Made by a program: the position numbers and the translations under genes. 64,000 nucleotides of DNA from Prevotellaceae bacterium HUN156 (GTDB lineage: Bacteria; Bacteroidota; Bacteroidia; Bacteroidales; Bacteroidaceae), in assembly GCA_900119285.1 (NCBI GenBank), contig FPIT01000003.1, positions 1-64,000 on the forward strand, read 5' to 3'. Of the stretch, positions 16,518-26,300 are shown in pieces. Below the pieces are notes generated by a model. That model did no database searches, was not told the DNA's origin, and saw only the letters and a list, made by a program, of their open reading frames with translations. The first letter of the stretch is position 1, and each line of letters opens with the position of its first letter.

Positions 16518-16594
16518 TGTTTCGTTTATGATATTATGTGTTTTATGATTTAGTTCTATTATGTGTCGTTAAAGTCTATTACTTGAATTCGGTG

Positions 16595-16602
16595 CGAAGA
16601 TA
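16595..16602 (-). promoter_or_regulatory. Variant -7 box TATCTTCG, module 3
   Basis: The minus strand reads TGTATCTTCGCACC, about 80 nt upstream of the ATG at 16517. It is the third example of TTCG replacing TTTG in these modules. Confidence 0.5.
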
Positions 16603-16643
16603 CAAAAAATAATCTATATATTAAATATATTTTTTGCAATAGT

Positions 16644-16724
16644 TGTCTTAAAACTTGGTTTTGAGAGAAATTTCTTTTTTTAGCATTTCAGACGAAAATG
16701 CAAAAACCGCCCATTTCAACGAGA
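16644..16724 (-). promoter_or_regulatory. Conserved upstream region with imperfect palindrome, module 3
   Basis: TGTCTTAAAAC-TTG-GTTTTGAGAGA is at 16644-16668, preceded by TTTTTTGCAATAGT and followed by CCGCCCATTTCAACGA. The stretch between this and the ATG differs from modules 1 and 2, so the distal block has been conserved separately from the proximal leader. Confidence 0.5.
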
Positions 16725-16761
16725 AAACAGGTCAGATCCAACACTCCTAGCCTTCCCCCCA

Positions 16762-16782
16762 CCCCCTCCCCATAGGAGGGGG
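16762..16782. repeat. C-run/G-run hairpin
   Basis: CCCCCTCC (16762-16769) pairs with GGAGGGGG (16775-16782) across a 5-nt loop. It belongs to the same class as 451-510 and 58593-58614. It lies in the divergent spacer between module 3 and GH43; the rest of 16518-16963 holds only the promoters already listed. Confidence 0.55.
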
Positions 16783-16922
16783 CATGAAACACACAGAAAA
16801 AGGGAGAAAAACAGGAAGGAGGAATTATACATATTCTATTATAGAAATTCAATTATTACTCTTAAAATAAAGGTACCTACAAAAAAATAGAGTTTTTATT
16901 TTGTATTTTGAACACTTATTCG

Positions 16923-16930
16923 TATCTTTG
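16923..16930 (+). promoter_or_regulatory. -7 box TATCTTTG for GH43
   Basis: CGTATCTTTGCACG is an exact Bacteroidota -7 box with TTTTG-type sequence about 20 nt upstream. The start site would be near 16934, 30 nt before the ATG at 16964. Confidence 0.65.
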
Positions 16931-16963
16931 CACGCTGTAGAACTAAAACTTACTATCTCTAAA

Positions 16964-18709
16964 ATGTACAAGAAACTCTTTATGACTGCCGCCGTTATGG
17001 CCGCATGCATGCAAACAAATGCACAATTAGCGCCCGACTATAAGGGCACTGATAACAACAACCCCATCAGCGCCAACATCTTCTGCGCAGACCCTACTTC
17101 TTTGGAGTATAATGGTCGTATGTACGTCTATGGCTCTAACGACCACCAGCAGTTTATTGCTAATGGCAAGAAAGGTGAGAATACCTATGGCGAAATTAAA
17201 TCTCTCGTGGTATTCTCTACTGACGACATGGTGAACTGGACCTTCCACGGCACCATAGACACCAGAAAGCTCTGCGCCAGCTGGACAAACAATCCCTGGT
17301 ATGTAGGCTATGGCGTTTCATGGGCACCATCAGTTACCTGGCGCCACAATGAGGAAAACGGCAAGGACGAGTTCTTCCTCTACTTCTGCAACAGCAGTCA
17401 CGGTGTGGGTGTGCTAACAGCTGAATCGCCCGTTGGTCCTTGGAAATCGCCCAACAAGCAGCTGATGGTTACTTACGACACTCCAGGTGCGAATAAGGCT
17501 GGTACTAATGCCAACTTCGACCCAGGTGTAACGATTGACGAGAATGGTGTGGGCTGGCTCTCATTCGGCGGACTTGGTCCGAGCCAGATTATGCCTGAGG
17601 CTGCACGCATCATCAAGCTGAAGCCCTCAATGACTCAGGTGGACGGTTCGGCAGTAAAGATTCACGCTCCCTACCACTTCGAGGCTAACGAGCTGAACGT
17701 TATCAACGGCAAATACGTATATACCTACTGCTCTAACTGGGCAGAGCGTAAAGATTCTGAATGGAATGCCTACAAAGAGGAACATGGCATCACTGCCAGC
17801 AAGCCAAATACCTGTACGATGTGCTATATGGTGAGCGACAATCCTATGGATCCGAACTCATGGGTATATAAAGGTGTATATGGTCCTCATCCCGGTATGG
17901 GCACCAACAACAACCACTCACATCTGCAGAAATTCGGCAACAACTACTACTATTTCTACCACGGAGCATCACTGATGCAGGAAATGCAAAAGAGGAATGT
18001 CATTGGCAGTGACTGCAGCATCTTCCGCTCTATCTGCGTAAACAAGGCCACTGTCAACGAGACTACTCATACTATCTCTACAGTGTCACCCACCCTTTCT
18101 GGTGTAAAGCAGATTAAGAATATGAATCCATACACTCTCCAACAGGCTGAGACCATGGCGAGCTGTGGCGGTGTGGAATACGAGGACTTTACCAACATCA
18201 AAAAGAACACCAAGGTTAATACGCTGAACAATGAAGTATCAGAGAACCTACAGGTGAACATCAAGCCTAATTCATGGATTAATGTTCGCAAGGTGGACTT
18301 CGGTACAACTGGTGCAGACAGAATAACCATTACAGGTAAGGGAACTGCCAAGATTGATATCCGTACATCAGCGTCACCCCGTGCAACATTGGCTTCTCTG
18401 GAATTCTCTTCAGAAGAGATGGCGGATATAACCTTCGAGATTAACTCAGAGAAATTCAAGGGAGTGAAGAACAACATCTATTTCGTAGTGACCGAAGGTG
18501 AAGACTTCTACATGGACGCATGGAAGTTTACACAGGTAGGTGCTACTGGCATCCATGAGATGGAAGAAGGTGAGGCTGTAAAGCGCGAGAGCTACGACCT
18601 GTCTGGACGCAAGTTGACAGGCAACAGCCAGCAGCGTGGCATTATCATCGAACAATACACCGACAAGAACGGTGTAAAACATAGTAGCAAGAGACTGTCA
18701 GGCAAATAA
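16964..18709 (+). CDS. GH43 glycoside hydrolase with C-terminal CBM6-like domain
   Basis: 581 residues from the ATG at 16964, which opens a signal peptide (MYKKLFMTAAVMAACMQTNA). The five-bladed propeller carries the expected acids: base D43 (FCADPTSLEY), D186 (NFDPGVTI) and acid E240 (YHFEANELN). From about residue 390 a CBM6-like sandwich follows (LQQAETMASCGGVEYE ... YMDAWKF). Relatives are arabinofuranosidases and xylosidases that act on arabinoxylan; the exact bond cannot be read from sequence. The C-terminus has YDLSGRKL, related to the sorting tail of the modules but with a divergent end (SSKRLSGK). The HhH-barrel gene starts 12 bp downstream. Probably secreted or periplasmic. Confidence 0.85.
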   Translation: MYKKLFMTAAVMAACMQTNAQLAPDYKGTDNNNPISANIFCADPTSLEYNGRMYVYGSNDHQQFIANGKKGENTYGEIKSLVVFSTDDMVNWTFHGTIDTRKLCASWTNNPWYVGYGVSWAPSVTWRHNEENGKDEFFLYFCNSSHGVGVLTAESPVGPWKSPNKQLMVTYDTPGANKAGTNANFDPGVTIDENGVGWLSFGGLGPSQIMPEAARIIKLKPSMTQVDGSAVKIHAPYHFEANELNVINGKYVYTYCSNWAERKDSEWNAYKEEHGITASKPNTCTMCYMVSDNPMDPNSWVYKGVYGPHPGMGTNNNHSHLQKFGNNYYYFYHGASLMQEMQKRNVIGSDCSIFRSICVNKATVNETTHTISTVSPTLSGVKQIKNMNPYTLQQAETMASCGGVEYEDFTNIKKNTKVNTLNNEVSENLQVNIKPNSWINVRKVDFGTTGADRITITGKGTAKIDIRTSASPRATLASLEFSSEEMADITFEINSEKFKGVKNNIYFVVTEGEDFYMDAWKFTQVGATGIHEMEEGEAVKRESYDLSGRKLTGNSQQRGIIIEQYTDKNGVKHSSKRLSGK

Positions 18710-18721
18710 TCGATTTCTCTT

Positions 18722-20695
18722 ATGAGATTATTTCTCTTGCTTGTTTGCTGCTCCGTATGCACAATAGGACATGCACAAAGCAGCTGGCAAGAGGCACTAA
18801 ACGCCTGGTTGACAACGGAGGAGATTGAGGAACGCTGTGGTGAGCAGCTCATGGAGCAACTGGAGGAGCTTGCCACAGCGAAAATCAACCTCAACCAGGC
18901 CACTCGCAAAGACTTAGAAGAATTGCCCTTTCTATCTGCACAACAGGTGGAGGGGCTTATTCTTTATCTGGACCGCTATCGCCCCATACGCTCTCTGAAC
19001 GAACTGGAGATGGTGAGCAATCTCAATGAAACAACATGCCGACTACTACGCCATTTTGTATATGTAGGCGAGGAAGCAAAGAAGAGTGTGTGGAGTGACT
19101 TTATGAAATATGGCCATCACCAGTTGGTGATTACAGGCAATATTCCTTTTTATAAACGTGAAGGTGACCGCAACGGATACTTGGGCTTTCCGTATCGTCA
19201 CGACATGCGCTATCAGTTTAGCAATCATCATATCAAGACTGGAGTGACTGCAGCACAAGATGCCGGAGAGCCTTTCTTTGCAGACAGAAACAGTAGTGGA
19301 TACGACCATTATAGCTACTATCTGCAACTGCGCGATATGGGACAACTGGAGGAGCTGAACATCGGCATGTATCGGGTGCAGATGGGGATGGGACTGGTCA
19401 TGAACACAAACTACCGACTGGGAAAGTTGGCTACTCTGCAATCACTGGGGCGCAGCACGCATACACTGACGGCACATAGTTCGCGCTCTTCCGCCAATTA
19501 TCTGCAAGGGGCTGCTGCCAGCATCCGACTCTCAAAAGAATGGAGAGTGACAGCCTTTGCTTCTTATCGCTCTATCGATGCTACGCTCAATGACGACGGC
19601 ACAGCGCGCACCCTACTCTCTTCTGGATATCATCGAACCATCAGCGAAATGGGAAAGAAGAACAACACGCATGAGGTGGACTGCGGTGGCAGCATAGGAT
19701 GGCGTAGAGGAACGCTGCATATCAATGTGAACAGCGTATTCACCCACCTCAACAGACAACTCATGCCACAGGAGACACTCTATCGGAAATATGCAGCTAA
19801 AGGCAACGACTTCATCAACAGCAGCATAGACTATGGTTACAACAATACGCGATGGAGCATCAGCGGAGAGACGGCCATCAACCGAAAGGGAGCACTGGCA
19901 CTCACCCACACTGTGGGCTACAAACTATGCGACGAGCTGTCAGTGATGATGCTACACCGCTATTATGACAAGCGCTATACGGCACTGCATGCTGGCAGCT
20001 TCAGTGAGGGAAGCAATACGCAGAACGAGCATGGCATCTACGTAGGTGCCACATGGATTCCTTCACGACAATGGAACATACAAGGCTATGCTGACTATGC
20101 TCACTTTGCATGGCCACGCTATCAGGTGACAGGCAAGAGCGATGCCTTTGACGGACTACTTGCTGCCAGTCATACAGGAAGGCGCTGGGTGGTGAGCGGG
20201 CGCTACCGAGTGCATATTCGTCAACTGAACAGTAGCGACAAGATGCGCATCGTGAATCGTATAGACCAACGTATGCGGCTGGGAGTGGACTGCAGGCTGA
20301 CATCACATCTGCAGCTATGCACCCAAATAGATGGTATGATATCAACTAAAGAGGGGAAGAAGTCAGAAGGTGTCATGGTGGGTGAACACATCAAATGGCA
20401 ACGAGAATGGCTGCGAATGGACATACATGCGGCATGGTTTCATACCGATGACTATAATAGTCGCATCTATCAACACGAGAGCTCTGTACAAAACGACTTC
20501 TCATTTCCCTGCTATTATGGGCACGGAATACGCTATATGATGATGGCACAGGCAAACATAAAGAAAAAAATAATGGTGACAGCCAAGGTGGGCGTCACCA
20601 ATTACTTTGACCGTAGCAGCATCGGCAGTGGACTGCAAGAGATTAATCAATCGTCACAAACCGACTTGCTGCTGCAACTGCGTTATAGATTATGA
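18722..20695 (+). CDS. Helix-hairpin-helix protein with outer-membrane beta-barrel body
   Basis: 657 residues. A signal peptide (MRLFLLLVCCSVCTIGHAQ) is followed by a ComEA-like HhH pair at about residues 55-110 (INLNQATRKDLEELPFLS, then SLNELEMVSNLNETT). The remaining 530 residues alternate polar and aromatic strands and end in LLLQLRYRL, a typical outer-membrane barrel C-terminal strand. In Bacteroidota this HhH-barrel layout is common but uncharacterised as far as I know; DNA contact at the outer membrane is a possibility, not shown. It follows GH43 by 12 bp and may be co-transcribed. Its 3' end overlaps the convergent GT4 gene by 13 bp. Confidence 0.75.
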   Translation: MRLFLLLVCCSVCTIGHAQSSWQEALNAWLTTEEIEERCGEQLMEQLEELATAKINLNQATRKDLEELPFLSAQQVEGLILYLDRYRPIRSLNELEMVSNLNETTCRLLRHFVYVGEEAKKSVWSDFMKYGHHQLVITGNIPFYKREGDRNGYLGFPYRHDMRYQFSNHHIKTGVTAAQDAGEPFFADRNSSGYDHYSYYLQLRDMGQLEELNIGMYRVQMGMGLVMNTNYRLGKLATLQSLGRSTHTLTAHSSRSSANYLQGAAASIRLSKEWRVTAFASYRSIDATLNDDGTARTLLSSGYHRTISEMGKKNNTHEVDCGGSIGWRRGTLHINVNSVFTHLNRQLMPQETLYRKYAAKGNDFINSSIDYGYNNTRWSISGETAINRKGALALTHTVGYKLCDELSVMMLHRYYDKRYTALHAGSFSEGSNTQNEHGIYVGATWIPSRQWNIQGYADYAHFAWPRYQVTGKSDAFDGLLAASHTGRRWVVSGRYRVHIRQLNSSDKMRIVNRIDQRMRLGVDCRLTSHLQLCTQIDGMISTKEGKKSEGVMVGEHIKWQREWLRMDIHAAWFHTDDYNSRIYQHESSVQNDFSFPCYYGHGIRYMMMAQANIKKKIMVTAKVGVTNYFDRSSIGSGLQEINQSSQTDLLLQLRYRL

Positions 20696-21795
20696 TACAG
20701 TTCTGCCACCTGGGCTGCTACATCATTACCTTCGAAACGACGGATATATTCACGACTGCGACGAATACGCTCCTGACGACCACGGGCACCACGCAAAGAC
20801 ATCTTCAAAGCCTCTGCCATGCCAATAACATCATCAGGACCTACATAACGACTGTCAGGACCACCAGCCTCCTCAAGACAGGAACCTGTGCAAGCCACTA
20901 CTGGCAGACCAGCGGCAATGGCCTCGATGATGGGGATGCCAAAGCCTTCATAACGCGAAGGATAGACAAAAGCCTCTGCCAGAGAATAGATGACAGCCAA
21001 GTCGCGATTAGTAATACCACCAAGCAAGTGGAGACGGTCGCTCTTGGGCAGTTCGCTGGCATAGCTGGTCTGACGACCTACAGCTACCAGATGGATATCC
21101 TGCGGCAAGAGCTCTACAGCCTCAGCAGCTAAAGCGAGATTCTTGCGGCGCTCAATGGTACCTACATTCAAGATGAAACGCTGGGGCAGGTTGTATCGCT
21201 CACGCACCTCTGCCTTCTTCTCGGCACTGATATCCATAGAGAACTGAGGGGCAAAGCTCTGATAGATGACCTTGATACGGTCGTCATATTCCTCACCACC
21301 AAGTTCGAGAATATCCTGACGGGTGCGTTCACTGATGGCTATAATGCAATCTGCCTCACGCAGTGCCTGACGGAACTTCCACTCGTATATCTTTGTATCA
21401 ATCCAGTGATAATACTCTGGATGACGCATAAAGATTAGGTCATGGATGGTGACCACACTCTTGATGCCTGCCTTATGAAGACCTGTAGGCAACTCGCCAG
21501 AAAGACCGTGAAAGACATTCACACCATCACGCAGCAAATCCTTAATGATGCCATGAGAACGCCAATAGGCTTTGCGGATGGAAGAAGGATGACCTTCAGG
21601 ATAACAGAACTGCACGTTGCCGTCGCCTATAATCTGGGTACGCAATTCATCGCGTCCTTCGTCAGGAGCATATAAACGAAGTGACATGTCGTCATCACCT
21701 AATCGTATCAAATCATTTACTAATGTACGACCATAACTACCTAATCCCGTACCATTGCGAACAATACGCTTTGCATCAATACCTACTGTTATCAT
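20683..21795 (-). CDS. GT4-family glycosyltransferase
   Basis: 370 residues with a GT-B fold. The N-terminal half begins GIDAKRIVRNGTGLGSYGR. In the C-terminal half are the family hallmarks NVGTIERRKNL and YPSRYEGFGIPIIEAIAAG, with the E-x7-E pair that contacts the nucleotide-sugar donor. Relatives include mannosyltransferases and other polysaccharide enzymes. The start codon overlaps the stop of the mannose-1-phosphate guanylyltransferase gene (ATGA at 21795-21792), so the two are translationally coupled. That makes GDP-mannose a reasonable donor; this is inference from context. Confidence 0.85.
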   Translation of the reverse strand: MITVGIDAKRIVRNGTGLGSYGRTLVNDLIRLGDDDMSLRLYAPDEGRDELRTQIIGDGNVQFCYPEGHPSSIRKAYWRSHGIIKDLLRDGVNVFHGLSGELPTGLHKAGIKSVVTIHDLIFMRHPEYYHWIDTKIYEWKFRQALREADCIIAISERTRQDILELGGEEYDDRIKVIYQSFAPQFSMDISAEKKAEVRERYNLPQRFILNVGTIERRKNLALAAEAVELLPQDIHLVAVGRQTSYASELPKSDRLHLLGGITNRDLAVIYSLAEAFVYPSRYEGFGIPIIEAIAAGLPVVACTGSCLEEAGGPDSRYVGPDDVIGMAEALKMSLRGARGRQERIRRSREYIRRFEGNDVAAQVAELYHNL

Positions 21796-22883
21796 ACGAA
21801 GTCTTCTCCATATTTCATCTGCACCTCATTGACATACTTGCGGACAAGTGCAGATGAATCACCTTTCTTACATATCAATAAAACATTGCCTTCCTCAGCA
21901 ACAATATAACCATCCAAGCCGTTGATGACACCCAACTTACCCTTCGGCAACTTGATGACATTATTATGCGAATCTTCTATCATTACTTCTGAATCTACTA
22001 CGACATTATCGTCGGCACCCTTGCTCATGCACTCATAAACGGCATGCCACGTGCCCAGGTCTGCCCAACCAAAGTTGCAACGCATGACATATACCTCACG
22101 GCAATGCTCTAAGACGGCATAGTCGATAGAGAGGTTGGGATAGCGCGGATAGTTCTGTGCCACATACTCCAACTCCTCCTCGTAGGTGTAGGTGGGGTTC
22201 TCAAACTTCAGATTGCGCAATACGCTGGGGAAGATATCCTCAAAGCAGAGGGTGAGTTTGCGGGAGTTGGCAACGAAGATACCAGTATTCCAATAGAACT
22301 CATCACTCTCCATAAACATCTTGGCAAATTCGCGCTCAGGCTTCTCAGTAAACGACTTGACACTGAACACCTCGGGATTGCCAGACATATCGCCCAACTG
22401 GATATAACCATAGCCAGGTTCTGGACGCGTGGGCTTGACACCCATCACCAACAACACGTCATGCTCGGAGACATAGTTGACACCCGTCTCCAGACTGTGC
22501 ATAAACGAGTCTTCATCCATCACCAACTGGTCGGAAGGCGAAATGATGATATTGGCATCGGGATTGGTACGCTTAATGCGCATATTGGCCCAAGCCACAC
22601 TGGCTGCCGTGTTACGATTGACAGGCTCCACCAGGATATTATGCTCAGGGAAATCGGGCAGCTGCTCGCGCACCAACTCGTAATACTCCTTACAGGTACA
22701 GATAAATATATTCTCGAGAGGTATTACTTTAGAAAACCTATCGAAAGTGGCTTGAAGCTGGGTGCGACCAACTCCGAAAAAGTCGATAAACTGCTTGGGA
22801 CGCTCCTCACGACTACATGGCCACAGGCGACGACCCTTGCCACCAGCAAGGATTACACAATAGTTATGATTGAATTTCTCCAT
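21792..22883 (-). CDS. manC: Mannose-1-phosphate guanylyltransferase
   Basis: 363 residues. The nucleotidyltransferase signature ILAGGKGRRLWPCSR with PKQF is at residues 11-32. Further family motifs are SPSDQLV and EKPERE. The enzyme makes GDP-mannose from mannose-1-phosphate and GTP. The length matches the short form without the C-terminal phosphomannose isomerase cupin domain. It is the first gene of a two-gene operon with the GT4 gene. A weak TACCTTAG box lies at 22918-22911, about 30 nt upstream of the ATG. The operon probably supplies a mannose-containing surface glycan. Confidence 0.9.
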   Translation of the reverse strand: MEKFNHNYCVILAGGKGRRLWPCSREERPKQFIDFFGVGRTQLQATFDRFSKVIPLENIFICTCKEYYELVREQLPDFPEHNILVEPVNRNTAASVAWANMRIKRTNPDANIIISPSDQLVMDEDSFMHSLETGVNYVSEHDVLLVMGVKPTRPEPGYGYIQLGDMSGNPEVFSVKSFTEKPEREFAKMFMESDEFYWNTGIFVANSRKLTLCFEDIFPSVLRNLKFENPTYTYEEELEYVAQNYPRYPNLSIDYAVLEHCREVYVMRCNFGWADLGTWHAVYECMSKGADDNVVVDSEVMIEDSHNNVIKLPKGKLGVINGLDGYIVAEEGNVLLICKKGDSSALVRKYVNEVQMKYGEDFV

Positions 22884-23002
22884 CTAGTATATAGATTTAA
22901 ATTTCGACTACTAAGGTACATAAAAAAGGGGAGAAAAACAAGAAAATGCAATCTTTTTATAAAAAATTCATAATTCATCACTTGTAATTCAAAATAATTT
23001 TA

Positions 23003-23010
23003 TACCTTTG
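23003..23010 (+). promoter_or_regulatory. -7 box TACCTTTG for tRNA-Leu
   Basis: TATACCTTTGCACC, exact match, 14 nt upstream of the tRNA 5' end. It is preceded by an AT-rich minirepeat tract (22966-22990; TTCATAATTCATC). Confidence 0.65.
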
Positions 23011-23023
23011 CACCGCTTTAGAA

Positions 23024-23105
23024 GCCCAGATGGCGGAATCGGTAGACGCGCTGGTCTCAAACACCAGTGGGGCAACCCATCCCGGTTCGAGCCCGGGTCT
23101 GGGTA
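23024..23105 (+). tRNA. tRNA-Leu, anticodon CAA
   Basis: The acceptor arms GCCCAGA / TCTGGGT pair, the D-arm has GGTAGAC, the anticodon stem CTGGT/ACCAG encloses the loop CTCAAAC (anticodon CAA), a long variable arm is present, and the T-arm has GGTTCGAGCC. The long variable arm and anticodon CAA identify leucine (UUG codon). CCA is not encoded. A promoter is 14 nt upstream and a terminator 16 nt downstream. Confidence 0.95.
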
Positions 23106-23118
23106 CAAGCTGAAAAAG

Positions 23119-23157
23119 CAATCCCTTGCAGTTCAAAGACTTGCAAGGGATTTTTTT
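23119..23157. terminator. Bidirectional rho-independent terminator
   Basis: ATCCCTTGCA (23121-23130) pairs with TGCAAGGGAT (23142-23151), followed by a 7-T run on the plus strand for tRNA-Leu. On the minus strand it is followed by TGCTTTTTC and can end the M60/MKKNY module. Confidence 0.8.
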
Positions 23158-23214
23158 GTGTTTTTCATAAAGACATTCTTTTAAATAACGTACAACATAG
23201 TATATAGATCTAAC

Positions 23215-23373
23215 TCAACCAATATCGTCTTCATCAGTGATGACATTATCATCACCTAATATCAAATCTTGTGGGGTTTCAATATTACCGTCAAAGGTAG
23301 AACCCGCCAAGATGGGCACTGCCACATCTAAGTGGTAGATGACAAGAGAGGGAGATGTATAATTCTTCTTCAT
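23215..23373 (-). CDS. Small acidic MKKNY protein, module 4
   Basis: 52 residues, ATG at 23373 to TGA at 23215-23217. It begins MKKNYTSPSLVIYHLDVAV, then PILAGS, and ends in an acidic tail with GDDNVITDEDDIG. The start codon overlaps the stop of the M60-like gene (ATGA at 23373-23370), so the two are translationally coupled. That is the strongest evidence that these small genes are truly expressed with their large partner. The tail motif D-D-x-V-I-T-x-E-D is shared with module 3. Function is unknown. Confidence 0.75.
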   Translation of the reverse strand: MKKNYTSPSLVIYHLDVAVPILAGSTFDGNIETPQDLILGDDNVITDEDDIG

Positions 23374-26300
23374 CGCTTTACTACCTTTTTACCGTTAATA
23401 ATTACTATTCCCTTATAGGCACTGGAAACGCGCTGACCATTGATGTTATAGATGTTGCCATCTGTGGGTTCAGGCTCGGAGAGGTCGTAGACCTGTGCGA
23501 TACCTGTGGTACCGAAGTCGAGCAGCAAGAAGCGCGCCTCACTGGCAGCCATGAGGTATGCCTTGTAGGCGGGTATGGTGACGCCAGTCTGCACACGGGC
23601 AAAGGCGGTCTGGTCTTTGCGCAGGGCATAGGCATAATCGGAACTCTGCACTGTATACTGGGCATCGGCAGTGGCCAAGAGGGTGTTGAGAGCATAGGCA
23701 TCAGTAACCTCGCTATCTACCCAAGCACCGAGGGAGAGCGTCTTAGTGCCTCCACCATCGCTATAGAGTAGCACACCAGTATTAGCAGGGATCACCTTGG
23801 TCTCCAGCCACTGCACGGTAATCGTATTGGAAGTGGTGCTGGTGGCAATGAAGATATTGACATCGTCGGGCACTACCACTGGTGAAGGATAGCTGAACGA
23901 CGAGAGGTGGCTAGTGAGATTGATGTCGATGGTGGGCACCGGCATAGTGGACTCACCACTTACTGAGATAGCAGAGGAGTTATCTCTATAGAGTATGAGA
24001 TTGGTAGCGTTTCCGCCAGCGTCGTTGAGATTGTAATTCTGACTGGTGTTGGAAGGGATGCCCAAAAGGAACTTATCGCTCTGTGCGGTGGAAGTAATCT
24101 GCCAATTGGTGGTGGGTTCGCTGCTCATCACAGGTGAATTGCTCACGGCACAAAGCCACTGTCCGGTGGCGAGATTCTTGAGATTGTAGCCCTTATAGGG
24201 ATTGCCATAGAAGGCCCACTTGTAGAGAGCATCGTCGGTGGATGTAGAACTCAGCGTAGGTGTGGTGCCGGCTTGATACAGATAGCCATTGCGCACCTTG
24301 ACATAGTAGTAGGTGGCTTGGGTATCACTGGAGGTAGTGAAAGGCTCACTGAGGGTGGCCATAATCTCTATCTCCTTCTCCGTAGAGGCTGCATAGAAAG
24401 TGAAGGCAGTAAGGTCAGGCAGCGCAACATAAGGAGCAGAGAGCTCGTCGGGATAGGCTGTAATCTCCTGTCCTTCGACAACGTGCTGGAAGTGTTTTAT
24501 CAGTACATTGCCAGTAGCTTGGTCTTTTACTACCCACTCCAGGAAGTCGTTGTCAGTTTCCATCTCTTGGTCGTTGCCATCAGCGCCTGCTGCCACGATG
24601 CGGAAATCGCCAGCCCTAATCTGGCTATAGATAGAGGACGGAACAGAGAACTCGTAGGTATTGGAGAGGAAGACCAGACGGTTCTGGCCATCATATACCT
24701 TGAAACCTACAGCGCCCGTGCCATTGGTATGATTTACCTGCACATCGAGATTGCCATCAGTATCTTCTATATAGGAGACACGATAGCCCTGAGCAGCCAC
24801 GGAAGAAACAAAATCGGTGTACTGACCTACATCGCCCTTACCAATAGGGAAGCCATAATATGCCGTCTTCTTCGTGCCTGGTGCGGCACCCTCGTAGGTG
24901 GCATCAGGAGCGGTGACACGGTCTTCGATAAAGACGATGTTGGCTTTAGGCAGATTGAGCGCCTTGACCTCGGCAATAGCGGCTTCAATCATTTCTTTCG
25001 TCACAACAAGATAGAAGGTACCATAGTCGCCCACTTGGAAAGCGTCCTTGGTTACTCCCTTCAGCGTATAACTGGTTTGCTGGGGAACAATGAAGAAACC
25101 GTAGGCCTGGAAGAGCTCAGTGAGGTCGTAGCCACTGACCTCGCAGGCTTTCTTATAGAACTTTAAGTAGTCATCGGTAGCATCAACAAAAGTATCCTTG
25201 ACACGTGTGCAAGGGTCGGCTCGCAAGGCCTTGAAGAAGTCTTGATAGAAGTTGGGACGATAACCCTGAATCTGGCAGAACTGATAGAGCTGGAAATAGA
25301 GGTGGGTGCGCTCCCACAACTCGCGGCTCTGCCAATAGACACCATTTGCCATATTCTGGAAGGTGGTAGAGATGTAATCGGCACGACTGGTGAGGTGGCC
25401 ATTGCGGAACACGGCAATATTGGAGAAGAGGTTGTTGGAAACCTCCGACTGTCCGATGATGTTGATAACAGCCTGATTGATGTGACCAATCTCATGGGCA
25501 GGTCCCCAAAGGCTACCTCCAGCAAAGAGGTTCTCATAACTCATCACCTCGGAAAGAGTAGTTTCATTATAATAGGTACCGAAGCTGCTGGCATACATGT
25601 GGCTGCTACCCGTGATAGATACTGCCATCATAGGGGTATTGAAGTAGTCACCAAACTCAGCCTTCAGGCCCATAATCTCATGCTCCATCTCTACTATCTT
25701 ATCCCACTCTTCAAGCAGCTCGACCATCTTCTCAGGACAAGCGGAAAGCACATAGTCGGCACGCATATTGAAAATCTTCTTTCGACTGCGAAGTTGCAGA
25801 TAGTCGTAGTGTTGGAAGAGCTTTTCCTTCATGAAAGCCCAGTCGGCATCAGTATCGCCACGAAGCGTGGAGAAAGCACCATTAACCTGTCCGCCCTCGA
25901 TATGAAGGGTGACATTGGCATACTGATCTAATGCGGTATAGGGTGCTGCGCCATTGGTGGTATTGTCGACCTCATAGTCAACAAACAGGCAACCTTCTGA
26001 TTGTATCTTCAGAATGTTGAAACCTTGTGTCAAGGTATAGGCATCGCCCGTAGCACTATTCTTCGGCACATTGCGAAGCAGGAGGGTGCCATCTGCAGGA
26101 ATCTCGCCTACATAAACGGTAAGAATATCTCCAGCCTGGACATAAATGCCCGTAGGGTCGGTATTGGGGGAAAGGGCATAGCCCACCTTCACAATACTTC
26201 TCCATCGACTCTCCTTGCTCACAGGCTGATAGTCTGCAATGCGGAAGTGTTGCTCGGTATAGTTCCAATTATCGTCATACTTCTGCCAAGCCTCGTTCTT

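Noticed and set aside
24273-25166. 297-codon open frame on the plus strand inside the M60 gene
   Set aside because: Antisense to a protein with a clear HEIGH active site; no promoter, signal or motif supports it.
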